A stretch of 53,565 nt of DNA, taken from NCBI GenBank assembly GCA_027314025.1, contig DAHVCP010000031.1, positions 1-53,565 of the forward strand. Reading direction: 5' to 3'. The translations under genes and the position numbers were made by a program. This DNA comes from Acidobacteriota bacterium. GTDB lineage: Bacteria; Acidobacteriota; Terriglobia; Terriglobales; SCQP01. This document shows positions 1 to 8,416 of this stretch, piece by piece. The first letter of the stretch is position 1. Each line of letters opens with the position of its first letter. The notes under the pieces are model-generated. The model ran no database searches. It had not been told where the DNA came from and saw nothing but the letters and a program-made list of their open reading frames with translations.

Positions 1-1
1 C

Positions 2-1981
2 CGCCGCGGCCGCGGCCGGCATCGCGAGCAGGGCGGCATTCCCGATTCCAAGTTCGCCAGCACCGCCGCGCCGGACGCCGCGGCCTCCGGCGACACATAC
101 CCGGCAGCCGCCGCGCCGGCTACCCCGACGGAGCGCGCCGCCAGCCCCGAGCCGATTCCCGCCGCCGTCCCGGCGCCGATCCACGCGCCCAGCCGGCAGC
201 CGTCAGCGCCGCCATCCCATGCCCGCCCGTCGCGGGAAGCCTATCCGTTCACTCTTCCCGGTGAATCCTTGGCCAAGTATCGCCACGCCCCGGCGCCCGC
301 CGCCGAAGCGGGCGAGAGCGAACCCAGCGAGCCGGAGCAGGAAGCCGAAGCCGGGCAGGAATTCGACCGCTCTCGCATCCAACCCGACTCGCCGCGCGAA
401 ACCAACGCCGCCGCCCAGCGGCTCGAACGCTCCGCCGAAGAGGACGTCTCCCGCGCCGCCGAATCCGCCGTGCGCTCGGATTCCGAACCCTCCGCCGCTT
501 CCCCCGAGGATGACGGCATCAGCGCCCAGCCCGCCCCCGCGGCCGGTGAGACCGAGGCGGCGGACGCCGGCGCCGGCGGGGACGCCGAAAACGAAGCCGC
601 GTCCGGCCACGCGGAACTGCGCCCGCCGGCGGAAACCGCCCGCTTCGAAGCCCGGGCCGGCCGCCGCCGGCGCGGCGGCCGCGGTCGCGCGCCCCGCCGC
701 CCCCAGGAGGGCGCCGCCGAGAGCGCCGCCGAGCCCGACGTGAACGGCGCCGCCGGCGACAGCGAGCGCGCCCACGGTCCCAAACTGATCAACGAAATGC
801 TCCACAGCGGCCAAGAGATCCTGGTGCAAATCGCCAAGGAACCCTTGGGCACCAAGGGCGCGCGCATCACCAGCCATCTGGCCCTGCCCGGCCGCTATTT
901 GGTCTACATGCCCACCGTCCGCCACATCGGCGTCTCGCGCAAGATCGCCTCCGACGAAGAGCGCGCCCGCCTGAAACGGCTGTTAGTGGAAAACACCCAA
1001 GACCTGCCCGGCGGCTTCATCGTCCGCACCGCGGGCCAAAGCGCCAGCGATGAGGACCTGATCGCCGACATCCGTTTCCTCAGCCATCTGTGGAACGATA
1101 TCCGCCAGCATTTTGATCACGCCAAGGCGCCCGCCCTGTTGCATCACGACCTCGGGCTGGTCGAGCGCACGTTGCGCGATCAGCTCTCCAGCGATTTCAC
1201 CCACATCTGGATTGACTCCGAGGACCAGTATCAGGCCGTGGTCCGTTTCGTCGGCCATTTCATGCCCGACCTCGCTTCCCGCGTGCGCCTCTTCACCCGC
1301 GACGAGCCGATCTTCGATCATTTCGGCATTCAGGAGGAGATTGACAAGGCGCTCAAGAGCAAGGTGTGGCTCAAAAGCGGCGGCTACATCGTCATCAACC
1401 AAACCGAGGCCCTGGTGGCCATTGACGTCAACACCGGCAAGTACGTCGGCAAGTCCAATCGCCTGGAAGACACGATTGTCAAGATCAACGTGGACGCCAT
1501 TCGCGAGATCGTCCGCCAGATTCGCCTGCGCGACCTCGGCGGCATCATCGTCGTGGACTTCATTGACATGGACGAGCGCAAAAATCGCCAGAAGGTGATG
1601 CAGGCGCTGGAGGAGGCCATGCGCGCCGACCGCGCGCCCTCCAAGGTGCTGGCCTTCAATGATTTCGGCCTCGTCGCATTGACCCGCAAGCGCGTCAAGC
1701 AGTCCCTGGAGCGCACCTTGGGCACGCCCTGCCCCTACTGCGCCGGCGTCGGCCTGGTCAAATCCATCACCACGGTGTGCAATGAGATTTACACCGAAGT
1801 CCGCAAGATGTCCCGCTCCATTGACCGTGACGACATGGTCTTGCGCGTGAACCCCGAGGTGGGCAAGGCCCTCAAGGCGAAAAACGCCAAGCTGCTGAAT
1901 GAATTGGAGCAGCTCACCGGAAAGATGATCGCCATAAAGGCCGATCCCATGGTCCATCAGGAGCAGTTCGAAATCTTCTAA
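2..1981 (+). CDS. rng: Ribonuclease E/G family protein (5' end outside window)
   Basis: Endoribonuclease that cuts single-stranded, AU-rich RNA in mRNA decay and rRNA/tRNA maturation. The frame is open from base 2, so the gene enters from the left edge and its start is not visible. The first ~85 visible residues are Arg/Pro/Ala-rich and lead to a PFTLPGESLAKYR segment; about 150 acidic and Arg/Gly-rich residues follow before the S1-like RNA-binding part (ILVQIAKEPLGTKGARIT). The catalytic core shows AIDVNTGK and VVDFIDMDERKNRQ, holding the Asp residues that bind Mg2+. CPYC is the zinc-link that joins subunits in RNase E. The protein ends soon after this link, so there is no long C-terminal degradosome scaffold; the disordered part is N-terminal instead. 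Family assignment is firm; E versus G cannot be decided from this. Confidence 0.95.
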   Translation, partial: RRGRGRHREQGGIPDSKFASTAAPDAAASGDTYPAAAAPATPTERAASPEPIPAAVPAPIHAPSRQPSAPPSHARPSREAYPFTLPGESLAKYRHAPAPAAEAGESEPSEPEQEAEAGQEFDRSRIQPDSPRETNAAAQRLERSAEEDVSRAAESAVRSDSEPSAASPEDDGISAQPAPAAGETEAADAGAGGDAENEAASGHAELRPPAETARFEARAGRRRRGGRGRAPRRPQEGAAESAAEPDVNGAAGDSERAHGPKLINEMLHSGQEILVQIAKEPLGTKGARITSHLALPGRYLVYMPTVRHIGVSRKIASDEERARLKRLLVENTQDLPGGFIVRTAGQSASDEDLIADIRFLSHLWNDIRQHFDHAKAPALLHHDLGLVERTLRDQLSSDFTHIWIDSEDQYQAVVRFVGHFMPDLASRVRLFTRDEPIFDHFGIQEEIDKALKSKVWLKSGGYIVINQTEALVAIDVNTGKYVGKSNRLEDTIVKINVDAIREIVRQIRLRDLGGIIVVDFIDMDERKNRQKVMQALEEAMRADRAPSKVLAFNDFGLVALTRKRVKQSLERTLGTPCPYCAGVGLVKSITTVCNEIYTEVRKMSRSIDRDDMVLRVNPEVGKALKAKNAKLLNELEQLTGKMIAIKADPMVHQEQFEIF

Positions 1982-1995
1982 ACTCCCCAGAGCCT

Positions 1996-2241
1996 ATGTT
2001 TATTGAGCGAGTGGAAGTCGAAAACATTCCCGCCGCCCTGGCCGCCGGCCGGGCCGTTTATGAATGGAAGACCAAGGACCCGCATCAGCTCCCGATCGTC
2101 GGGCCGGCCTATGATGACCATCCCGGCCGCAACCGGGCCAAGCGGGAAAACCGCTACGCGGAAACGCTGGAAGCCGCCCGGGAAGCGGCGGCGGGGATGC
2201 GCACCGAGATCGTCGCCGCTTTGTTCCTCACCGGCGCCTAG
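1996..2241 (+). CDS. Small hypothetical protein
   Basis: An 81-residue soluble protein starting 14 bases after the RNase E/G stop, so probably co-transcribed with it. It has a beta-like N-terminus (MFIERVEVENIPAALAAGR), a charged middle rich in His/Asp/Arg and a helical Ala/Glu-rich C-terminus. There is no signal peptide, metal motif or recognisable domain. A second overlapping frame (2003-2272) and an antisense frame are also open, but this frame has the ATG, the natural position behind the RNase gene and a more protein-like composition. The ribosome binding site is weak. Function unknown. Confidence 0.5.
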   Translation: MFIERVEVENIPAALAAGRAVYEWKTKDPHQLPIVGPAYDDHPGRNRAKRENRYAETLEAAREAAAGMRTEIVAALFLTGA

Positions 2242-2287
2242 GCCTGGCGCCGGCGCATTCATGGGACAATAATTGTTCGCCCGCCCG

Positions 2288-2707
2288 ATGTCCTCCACCG
2301 AGATCACTCCCGCTTCGCCGCCGGCGTTTCAGCCGCTCAGTGTCGCGGCCGCCAACGCCCTCAGCGTCGCCAGTTGGCTGGTGCCCGGCCTCGGCTACCT
2401 GCTGCTGCGGAAGTGGATTCGCGGCGCGTTGATCGCCGTCAGCATCTTCGCCATGTTCTTGCTCGGGCTGGGCATGCAGGGCCAGCTGTTCGCCGTCAAT
2501 GGCAAGAACCTGCTCGACATCTTGGGCTGGATCGGCGACCTGTGCAACGGCCTGCCCTATATGATCGCGCGCATGGCGGGCGACGGCGCCGGCAACCTCT
2601 ACACTGTGACCGGCGACTACGGTTCCATGTTCCTGGTCGCCTCCGGCCTGCTCAATCTTCTGGCCGCCGCCGATGTCCGCGACGTGGCGCTGGGGAGAAA
2701 GCCCTAA
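2288..2707 (+). CDS. DUF6677-like membrane protein
   Basis: A small integral membrane protein of about 139 residues with three to four hydrophobic segments: ALSVASWLVPGLGYLLLRKW, a second around ALIAVSIFAMFLLGLGMQGQ, and a last one before LLNLLAAADVRD. The PGLGYLLLRKWIRGA motif is typical of the family I know as DUF6677, seen beside RNase E/G in Acidobacteria. A TTG at 2273 would add five residues; I chose the ATG at 2288. Its stop overlaps the start of the next gene (TAATG), so the two are translationally coupled. Function unknown. Confidence 0.8.
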   Translation: MSSTEITPASPPAFQPLSVAAANALSVASWLVPGLGYLLLRKWIRGALIAVSIFAMFLLGLGMQGQLFAVNGKNLLDILGWIGDLCNGLPYMIARMAGDGAGNLYTVTGDYGSMFLVASGLLNLLAAADVRDVALGRKP

Positions 2708-2931
2708 TGCTCGCCGGCCTCTCTCTCGCCTTGTTCGCGCCTCTCGCCGTCGTGGTGATGTCCCAGTTCACCGCCGTCATCATTTTCGCGTTGTTCGCCT
2801 CGGTGGTCTTCGCCATCACCCTGCGCGAGGAGCCTCGCGCCCAAATCCGCTACGGCGCCTTTTGCTTCGCCTGTTTCCTCGTCGGCACCGTCATCGCCGG
2901 CTGGATTCTCTACTTCCTCCAGCCTCACTAG
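2707..2931 (+). CDS. Small two-to-three-helix membrane protein
   Basis: A 74-residue, almost fully hydrophobic protein. Helices are visible at residues ~2-35 (LSLALFAPLAVVVMSQFTAV and the following stretch) and ~50-70, separated by a charged turn TLREEPRAQIRYG. It starts on the A of the previous stop (TAATG), so it is coupled to the DUF6677-like protein and probably works with it in the membrane. A longer frame from 2374 overlaps the previous gene and its extra residues look like frame noise. The gene ends 12 bases from the convergent VWFA gene. Function unknown. Confidence 0.75.
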   Translation: MLAGLSLALFAPLAVVVMSQFTAVIIFALFASVVFAITLREEPRAQIRYGAFCFACFLVGTVIAGWILYFLQPH

Positions 2932-2943
2932 CGCCGAACCGGA

Positions 2944-4581
2944 TTAGCGCTTCGGGGGATGGACGGCAATGACCACTTCCCCGAAGCGGCCGCTAGGTAC
3001 GGCCCGGACCATGAACCGCACCAGGTAGACAGGCCTGTGCCGGACCGTAATCCGCCCGCGCAGCCCAATGCGTCCGGAGGCCCGCAATGCGCGCCGCAGC
3101 TTCACTAAATAACCGCGCTGCCCGACAACCCGGCCACGCGGGCCGGAAACCACCACGCCGGCGATCAGCTGGCAGGGCGACCCGTGCCGGCAGCTGGCGC
3201 CGCCCAACGGCACACTGAAGCGGTACCTGCGGAAGCGCTGCTTGCCTTGCACCCACCATCCCCCCAAATGAACCTGCAACGGAATGCCGCTGACATCCGC
3301 CATGCTAGCTGCGCCCGTTTCGAAACCGGGCCGGGGATGCTCCACGCGTAGCACCTGCGGCGCCCGGGTGATATAGCCCTGCCGGGCTTGCACCGACAAC
3401 CCGGGCCGGTCTACTGCCACGCGGATGTGGTGGTAGCGCACCTCGCCGCGTGGATCGCGCGGCGGCTGGAAGCTGAGCAGGTAATAGTTGGACCATTCCC
3501 GCTGCGCCTGTCCCAGCGACTGCCACAAAAAATTGTCTCCGATCAGCGCCATTCCGCCGGTCTTGTGCGCGGCGTTCCGCATCGCGCTCCAGCTCAGCAT
3601 CTGGCCGCCACCGGCAACGGCCGGGGTCGCACTCCGCGACGAAGATGTGTTTCGGTGCGGCAACCGTGCAGCGCTCAGCGCTATGCCGCGGGGGTCCAGC
3701 GGGAACAGTTCGACGTTCGCCTCGTTTAGAAGTTGACAGGTGCCGGCGTTCTCGCGCCAGCTATCCCCGTTGGCCTCCGGCAGCGGCTGAAGCAGTTCGC
3801 TCGGCGACGACGAGCTCCATGCCCGGTCCCAAGCCGACGGAGCCCCATCCCCGGCCCAAATTACCACCTTGCGCCCGGGCAGCGGCGCTAAGGTTGCCGC
3901 CAGTTGCCGCAACACGCCATCGGTGGTCGAGATGCCAGCCCCTCGGTCCATGGCGTCGATGTCTCCCCACGCCGTGTTTTGCCGCCGTGGCACCCCGGAG
4001 GGGCTGGCGCCCACGGCCGAAATGCGGGGCGGCGAAAAGGCGAGATTATAATCCAGCCGCGGCCGGATCCATTGTCCCGCCGCCATCAGCAATCGTCGCC
4101 GGTTGTACGTAAATGGCTGCAACATCAGCAAGCCGTCGGACACACCGAAAATCGCCACCGGCTGTCCCGGCCGCAGATCGCGGCGCAGGAAGCGCAGCAC
4201 GCCGGCGCGCATCCACATCATGTCGCCCAGCGGCGTGTTCTGGAAGTCAATCAGCAGCACCACCCAACTCGGCGGCGTCCGATGCGCCCGGTTGGTGAAC
4301 ACGCCGGAAGCATGGCCGTTGACCCGCGCCCCCGCCGCGCTGCGCGCGGCATGGATCCAATCCACACTGCGGATCCGCACCCTTCGCCCATCCACCAATA
4401 ACTCAAAATCCTTCCGGCGCAGCCCCCGGACCACCTGCCCCTTGCCGTTGAGCACGGTGACGGGCACCAGCACCCGTCGCACGGCGGTCCGGAACGAGGG
4501 TATTCTGCGCGGCGGCGCCTGCGCCAGCGCCAGCCCTGGAGCCAGCGTCGCCAACATCGCAATCCGGCCTGCTACTCGCAT
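2944..4581 (-). CDS. VWFA-related exported protein (acidobacterial type)
   Basis: A 545-residue exported protein of the VWFA-related family expanded in Acidobacteria. It begins with a signal peptide (MRVAGRIAMLATLAPGLALA) and a region like VPVTVLNGKGQVVRGLRRKD, the usual pre-VWA motif for ligand contact. The VWA-like fold starts at VVLLIDFQNTPLGDM; the metal-site DxSxS is reduced to DFQNT, so metal binding is doubtful. A middle segment has GMALIGDNFLWQS and YYLLSFQP, and the C-terminal third is beta-rich (residues ~420-545). It is convergent with the upstream pair. The role is probably adhesion or assembly at the cell surface; no substrate can be read. Confidence 0.85.
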   Translation of the reverse strand: MRVAGRIAMLATLAPGLALAQAPPRRIPSFRTAVRRVLVPVTVLNGKGQVVRGLRRKDFELLVDGRRVRIRSVDWIHAARSAAGARVNGHASGVFTNRAHRTPPSWVVLLIDFQNTPLGDMMWMRAGVLRFLRRDLRPGQPVAIFGVSDGLLMLQPFTYNRRRLLMAAGQWIRPRLDYNLAFSPPRISAVGASPSGVPRRQNTAWGDIDAMDRGAGISTTDGVLRQLAATLAPLPGRKVVIWAGDGAPSAWDRAWSSSSPSELLQPLPEANGDSWRENAGTCQLLNEANVELFPLDPRGIALSAARLPHRNTSSSRSATPAVAGGGQMLSWSAMRNAAHKTGGMALIGDNFLWQSLGQAQREWSNYYLLSFQPPRDPRGEVRYHHIRVAVDRPGLSVQARQGYITRAPQVLRVEHPRPGFETGAASMADVSGIPLQVHLGGWWVQGKQRFRRYRFSVPLGGASCRHGSPCQLIAGVVVSGPRGRVVGQRGYLVKLRRALRASGRIGLRGRITVRHRPVYLVRFMVRAVPSGRFGEVVIAVHPPKR

Positions 4582-4767
4582 AGCGCGCCCAGTGTACTCC
4601 TGTTATGTTGAATACACCTGAAGCTCCGCCCGGCCTTGCCGCCGATTGGCGGCCCGGCGGCCAGCGACGCCGTTTGCGGATCTTCGCGGGGCCCGCGGCT
4701 CTGCCCACCCCGGCTCGCCAGCCCGCGGAAACACCGCAATGGCCGTGCTAATCTGTGAAAATCCAAG

Positions 4768-4843
4768 GCCGACGTAGCTCAGTTGGTAGAGCGGCTGATT
4801 CGTAATCAGCAGGTCGCCGGTTCGACCCCGGCCGTCGGCTCCA
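4768..4843 (+). tRNA. tRNA-Thr (CGU anticodon)
   Basis: Full cloverleaf of 76 bases. The acceptor stem GCCGACG pairs with CGTCGGC, the discriminator is T, and CCA is encoded. The anticodon stem GCTGA/TCAGC closes the loop TTCGTAA, giving anticodon CGT (reads ACG). The T arm holds GGTTCGACC. The 3' half is duplicated in damaged form at 8848-8887. Confidence 0.95.
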
Positions 4844-5332
4844 GCCTTTTCAACGGCTTGCCAAACGCACCGCTCCAAACGGCGGCAAATTGCGCCGTGT
4901 CCGTGGCGCCGATGTTGGCTGGTGCTGCCCATTAATCCTTTGTTGCGGCTGCCAAGGCCGTCGAGCCGGGATCGGCCCACCGCACCTAAGATCCGGGAGC
5001 CTTCCGGGTGCAGCTCCTTCGGGCAAGGCGCGGGCGTCGCCGCTTGGGCCAATGGGGGCCGATTGCTCGCCTCCCATTTTCGCGCCGATAACCAATGCTC
5101 CTATGCCGGGTTATGGCCCGTATCCGGAAACCTGAAGCCACCCAGCCGCCGCTTTAGCTTTTCGGCGGAGCGGGCGGTGTCCGCGGCGCCTGGCGTGGGG
5201 CGGGTCAGCACGCACGCCCCCTGCCGACTATATCTACTTGTGATATTTTGGTGTTGTTTAGCGGCTCGCCGTTCTCATGGAGCGGGCAATTCCGGAGGAC
5301 GCGACCGGTGCTCAATCGAAAGGAGGAAAGAG
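4844..5332. other. Non-coding stretch after tRNA-Thr
   Basis: Nothing convincing is encoded. Open frames here are Pro/Gly/Arg-rich noise. An AT-richer patch around 5228-5262 (TATATCTACTTGTGATATTT) is the likely promoter area of the next gene, whose ribosome binding site AGGAGG lies at 5321-5326. Confidence 0.5.
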
Positions 5333-5692
5333 ATGAGGAAAGTGTTCGCGTTTATCTCCGTGCTGGTAATTTCCGCGGGCCTGGCGATGGCGCAGACTCA
5401 CGCGCGCGCACGCACCTTTACCGGCCAAATCATGGACAGCGCCTGCGCCACCGCCGGCAGCCACGCCGCCGGCTATAAAATGACCGGCACCCACACCCCA
5501 CGGGCCTGCACCTTGGCCTGCGTCAAGGCCGGCAGCAAATTCGTGCTGTACAACGCCGCGCACAAAACGATCTACAAGCTTGATAATCAAAAGACACCGC
5601 GTGCTTTCGCCGGTGACAATGTGCGCATCACCGGAACCTACGACGCCGCCACCAAGACCATCCACGTGGAGCGAATCGCGCGGGTTCGCTAG
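5333..5692 (+). CDS. Exported DUF5818-like protein
   Basis: A 119-residue protein with a signal peptide (MRKVFAFISVLVISAGLAMA). The mature part has TFTGQIMDSACATAG, a conserved CTLACVKAGSKFVLY block and NVRITGTYDAATKTIHVERI, a small beta-barrel-like fold with three Cys. This matches the family I know as DUF5818, common in Acidobacteria. The start is set by a strong AGGAGG seven bases upstream; the longer frame from 4922 is not supported. It is periplasmic or secreted and its role is unknown. Confidence 0.8.
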   Translation: MRKVFAFISVLVISAGLAMAQTHARARTFTGQIMDSACATAGSHAAGYKMTGTHTPRACTLACVKAGSKFVLYNAAHKTIYKLDNQKTPRAFAGDNVRITGTYDAATKTIHVERIARVR

Positions 5693-5908
5693 CCGCGGCT
5701 GCGGGGCGGGGCCGCGCCGCCTGCTCGCGCCGCGCTGGTTCCACTGCGGGCGGTGTCGGCGCGAAAGGCTGCAGCGCCCGCGCCGTGACCACTTGCGGAT
5801 CCCGCCGCAGGGTGAAAAACGGCGGCAGGCGCCGGACACGCAAAGCGGCGCGCGCCGCAAGCCGGCGCGCGCAGGAGCCGCGCGCAGCGCAGCGCCAAGC
5901 AAGGCTGC

Positions 5909-6430
5909 ATGCACCACCCAGCCCTGCTGGAGTTGGCGTCAGTCAACGCGATGACCTGGGGCTGGCGGATTGTCATTCTGATCGTTGCCGTGGTCATGGC
6001 TATCACGGCTTATCTGCTGTTTGGCTACGGGATCAGTGCATTGCCGGCGCCGGGCAGGGCCGAGAGCGCCTTCGCGACGATGGCCAGGAATTGGTATCTC
6101 GCCCGCGAGGCCAACCAGGTTCCGCCACCGCCGCCGCGCGCGCCCGGAGATGTCGCGGCCGGCGGCGGTCTCTTCGGCATGGAATGCGCCAGCTGCCACG
6201 GGCAAACTGGGCGCAGTCCGTCGCCGATTGGGCGCTCGATGTACCCACGTCCCGCAGACCTGGGTTCGGCCGCGGTTCAGAAGCTGTCGGACCGCGAACT
6301 CTTTTCGGTGGTCAAAGATGGAATCCGGTTGTCCGGAATGCCCGGCTTCGCGCACATCAACTCCGACGCCCAGATTTGGCAACTCGTCGCTTACATACGT
6401 AGCCTGGGCAAGGCGCCACCGCGGCATTGA
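5909..6430 (+). CDS. Membrane-anchored monoheme cytochrome c
   Basis: A 173-residue class I c-type cytochrome for electron transfer at the outer face of the membrane. One hydrophobic anchor (MTWGWRIVILIVAVVMAI and following) precedes a Pro-rich linker. The heme site is CASCHG, and the distal Met ligand is probably in GIRLSGMPGF. A second start at 5951 (MTWGWRI) would put the anchor at the very N-terminus and is equally likely. A relative with the same layout lies at 48422-49138. No oxidase or reductase partner sits beside it, so its electron partners are unknown. Confidence 0.88.
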   Translation: MHHPALLELASVNAMTWGWRIVILIVAVVMAITAYLLFGYGISALPAPGRAESAFATMARNWYLAREANQVPPPPPRAPGDVAAGGGLFGMECASCHGQTGRSPSPIGRSMYPRPADLGSAAVQKLSDRELFSVVKDGIRLSGMPGFAHINSDAQIWQLVAYIRSLGKAPPRH

Positions 6431-6740
6431 GCGGGCGGTTCACCGGCGACCGCCCGGCCGCCGAGCCGCTCTGTGGACTGACGCGCCTCCTGGACGGGGG
6501 CGAGCGATCGTGGGCACCCTCTGCTGGCTCACCGCCTTCTGTATTTTGCGGATGAGACGTGACGGCTATCCGCCGAAATTGAACCGGGGACAGATCCCTC
6601 AATGGTTACGGCAGACCGGAACCGCTCGCCGTACGCGCCCAGCTGGGCGGTTTGGATCTGCGCGCCACGATTCGTCCTTTGCGCCCGGGGCCACGCAGCT
6701 ACCCGTCGCGGCCCCCGACATGTTCCTGTTCCGCGCCCCG
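6431..6740. other. Non-coding stretch
   Basis: The region lies between the 3' ends of the convergent cytochrome c and xylose-isomerase-like genes. I see no gene, RNA or clear repeat in it. Confidence 0.5.
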
Positions 6741-7985
6741 TCAGTTCATATCCACAAAAAGTCTGCCGCGATGTTGGCCCAAAAGAATCTGAAAGAGCCG
6801 ATGCCCGATGAGTTCGTGAAGGGTCCAAATCTCCTTGTTCGCCTCGAATACCGCGTCGGCGTCGTTAATATTCGTTATGCCTGCGCCGGCCTCGAGGGCG
6901 CGCGTCGCCTCGCTGATGATGGGATCGGCGATCGCCTCGCCGGCCATCTCCCACAGTGTGATGAAGCGATCGACCGCGGTCGGCAAGCTGACCTGGAAAA
7001 CCCCGTGGTTGCTCGTGGTGCGAGGCGGCTTGTAATCGAGATTGAAAGGCCCGTTATAGCCGTGCGCGCGCAGCAGAATCAGGACATTCAGCCAATCCAG
7101 CGGATTGACCAGGCCTACGCCGATGTCCACGTCATGTTTGAGCCTGTAACCATCGTTGATGTCGAAGTGCCACAGCTTCCCTGCCACCAGGGCCCGCGCG
7201 AGGGCGGCTCGCGGAGCTCCGCCCCACATCAGCTCATGCAGGTATTCGGTGTTCACGCCCACCATTTCGGGATGTTGCAGCAATCCTGAGTGGATGAAGC
7301 CGAGCATCGCATCCGTTGTCGGCAGAATCAGCTCGGCCTGGGGCTCGAAGGGTTTTGCCTCCAGGCAATGGCGCAGGGTTGCGCCATGATTTGCCCGGGA
7401 GAGGGCGATGTCTTTGGCGCAAGCAGCGTTGATCAGGTCGGCATAGCGCTTCAACATCACCGTTTCATCCACGCTTCCCTGAATCTGGTATCCCAGCGTT
7501 CCGGGCCAATAAACGGCAAACCGGGCGCCGAGCCGATGGCCGATCTCAACCAGATTCTCCAGCCGCAGTGCGGCGTAGGCACGAACCTCCGGCTGCTCTC
7601 CGGCTGGGCTTGCCGCCCAGACGGGGCTGAAGAATGTCTCGCACGTGACCATGGAACACTGGACGCCGTGCTGCTTCAGCGAAGTTTCAATGCCCGCCAG
7701 AATTTGATCCTGCCTTGGCGTCATCATTTCTTCGGGAGAAAGGATGTCCAAGTCGTGCGTGGTCCACCACCCGATGCCGATCCGCGCAAAGTGGCGGATC
7801 ACTTCGGCCGGTGTAACAGGCTGGCGTGTGGGCGCGTGAAAGAGCGCCTGTCCCTGGTAGGCCGCCGCCCATTGCGGTCCGGTGATGAAAAATTTACGCC
7901 GAACCTCCGGAGCATAACTGCCTCCGCAGGCGGACATCAGCCGTTCCACCAATGTCTGTTGTTCGCATTGGGTTGTTGCCGCCAT
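6741..7985 (-). CDS. Xylose isomerase-like TIM-barrel sugar isomerase
   Basis: A 414-residue protein resembling actinobacterial-type xylose isomerase, which converts xylose to xylulose using two divalent metals. Aligned features include WWTTHDLDILSPEE near residue 75 (catalytic-His region), RFAVYWPGTLGYQ, CLEAKPFEP with the metal-bridging Glu, VNTEYLHELMWGG, LWHFDINDGYRLKHDVDIG with metal-binding Asp residues, and FNLDYKPPRT. The classical EPKPNEP is changed to EAKPFEP, so the substrate may differ. The start has a strong GGAGG ribosome site (reverse of CCTCC at 7989-7993). It lies 89 bases downstream of the AhpD-like gene on the same strand, probably as one operon. Confidence 0.82.
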   Translation of the reverse strand: MAATTQCEQQTLVERLMSACGGSYAPEVRRKFFITGPQWAAAYQGQALFHAPTRQPVTPAEVIRHFARIGIGWWTTHDLDILSPEEMMTPRQDQILAGIETSLKQHGVQCSMVTCETFFSPVWAASPAGEQPEVRAYAALRLENLVEIGHRLGARFAVYWPGTLGYQIQGSVDETVMLKRYADLINAACAKDIALSRANHGATLRHCLEAKPFEPQAELILPTTDAMLGFIHSGLLQHPEMVGVNTEYLHELMWGGAPRAALARALVAGKLWHFDINDGYRLKHDVDIGVGLVNPLDWLNVLILLRAHGYNGPFNLDYKPPRTTSNHGVFQVSLPTAVDRFITLWEMAGEAIADPIISEATRALEAGAGITNINDADAVFEANKEIWTLHELIGHRLFQILLGQHRGRLFVDMN

Positions 7986-8074
7986 GTCACCCTCCTTCCA
8001 ATGTGATCGAGTTGCTTCGGCAGATTTGCGAACTCGGGTACGAAGGCGTCCGAGTCAGAAGCGGGCATCTGCGC

Positions 8075-8416
8075 TCAAATCGAGGCGGCGTGCTTCGCCA
8101 TCGTGTCAATCGCGAGCGCTGAATGCGCCACCGCCGCCCCGGCCCGCATTTCCGCGGCAACCCAGATCGCTTCCATGATCTCGTTTTCCGTCGCGCCCTT
8201 CGCCAGCGCGCTCTTGGTGTGGGCACGGATGCAATAGGGGCACTGCGTGACGTGAGCGACCGCCACCGCGATCAGATCCTTGGTCTTCGCCGGCAGCGCG
8301 CCGTCGGCAAACACTTGACGGCTGAAACCGCGCCATGCGTTTAAGGTTTCATGGGCAAGCTCTTCACGTTTTTTGGCGATTTCACGCGTCGCTTCCGGAT
8401 AGAGTGAGTTTTCCAT
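8075..8416 (-). CDS. AhpD-like carboxymuconolactone decarboxylase family protein
   Basis: A 113-residue all-helical protein of the CMD/AhpD fold. The redox site is CPYCIRAHTKSALAKGA, giving Cys-X2-Cys followed by His, as in AhpD peroxidase-coupling proteins. AKTKDLIAVAVAH precedes it as usual. The likely role is thiol-based reduction of peroxides, or a related lactone/thiol reaction. It is first in a two-gene operon with the xylose-isomerase-like enzyme and has a good GGGAG ribosome site. The exact substrate cannot be read. Confidence 0.88.
   Translation of the reverse strand: MENSLYPEATREIAKKREELAHETLNAWRGFSRQVFADGALPAKTKDLIAVAVAHVTQCPYCIRAHTKSALAKGATENEIMEAIWVAAEMRAGAAVAHSALAIDTMAKHAASI

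Noticed and set aside
1978-2307. 109-residue minus-strand frame over the 81-residue gene
   Set aside because: Plus-strand frame fits the operon order; the minus frame has no ribosome site or motif.
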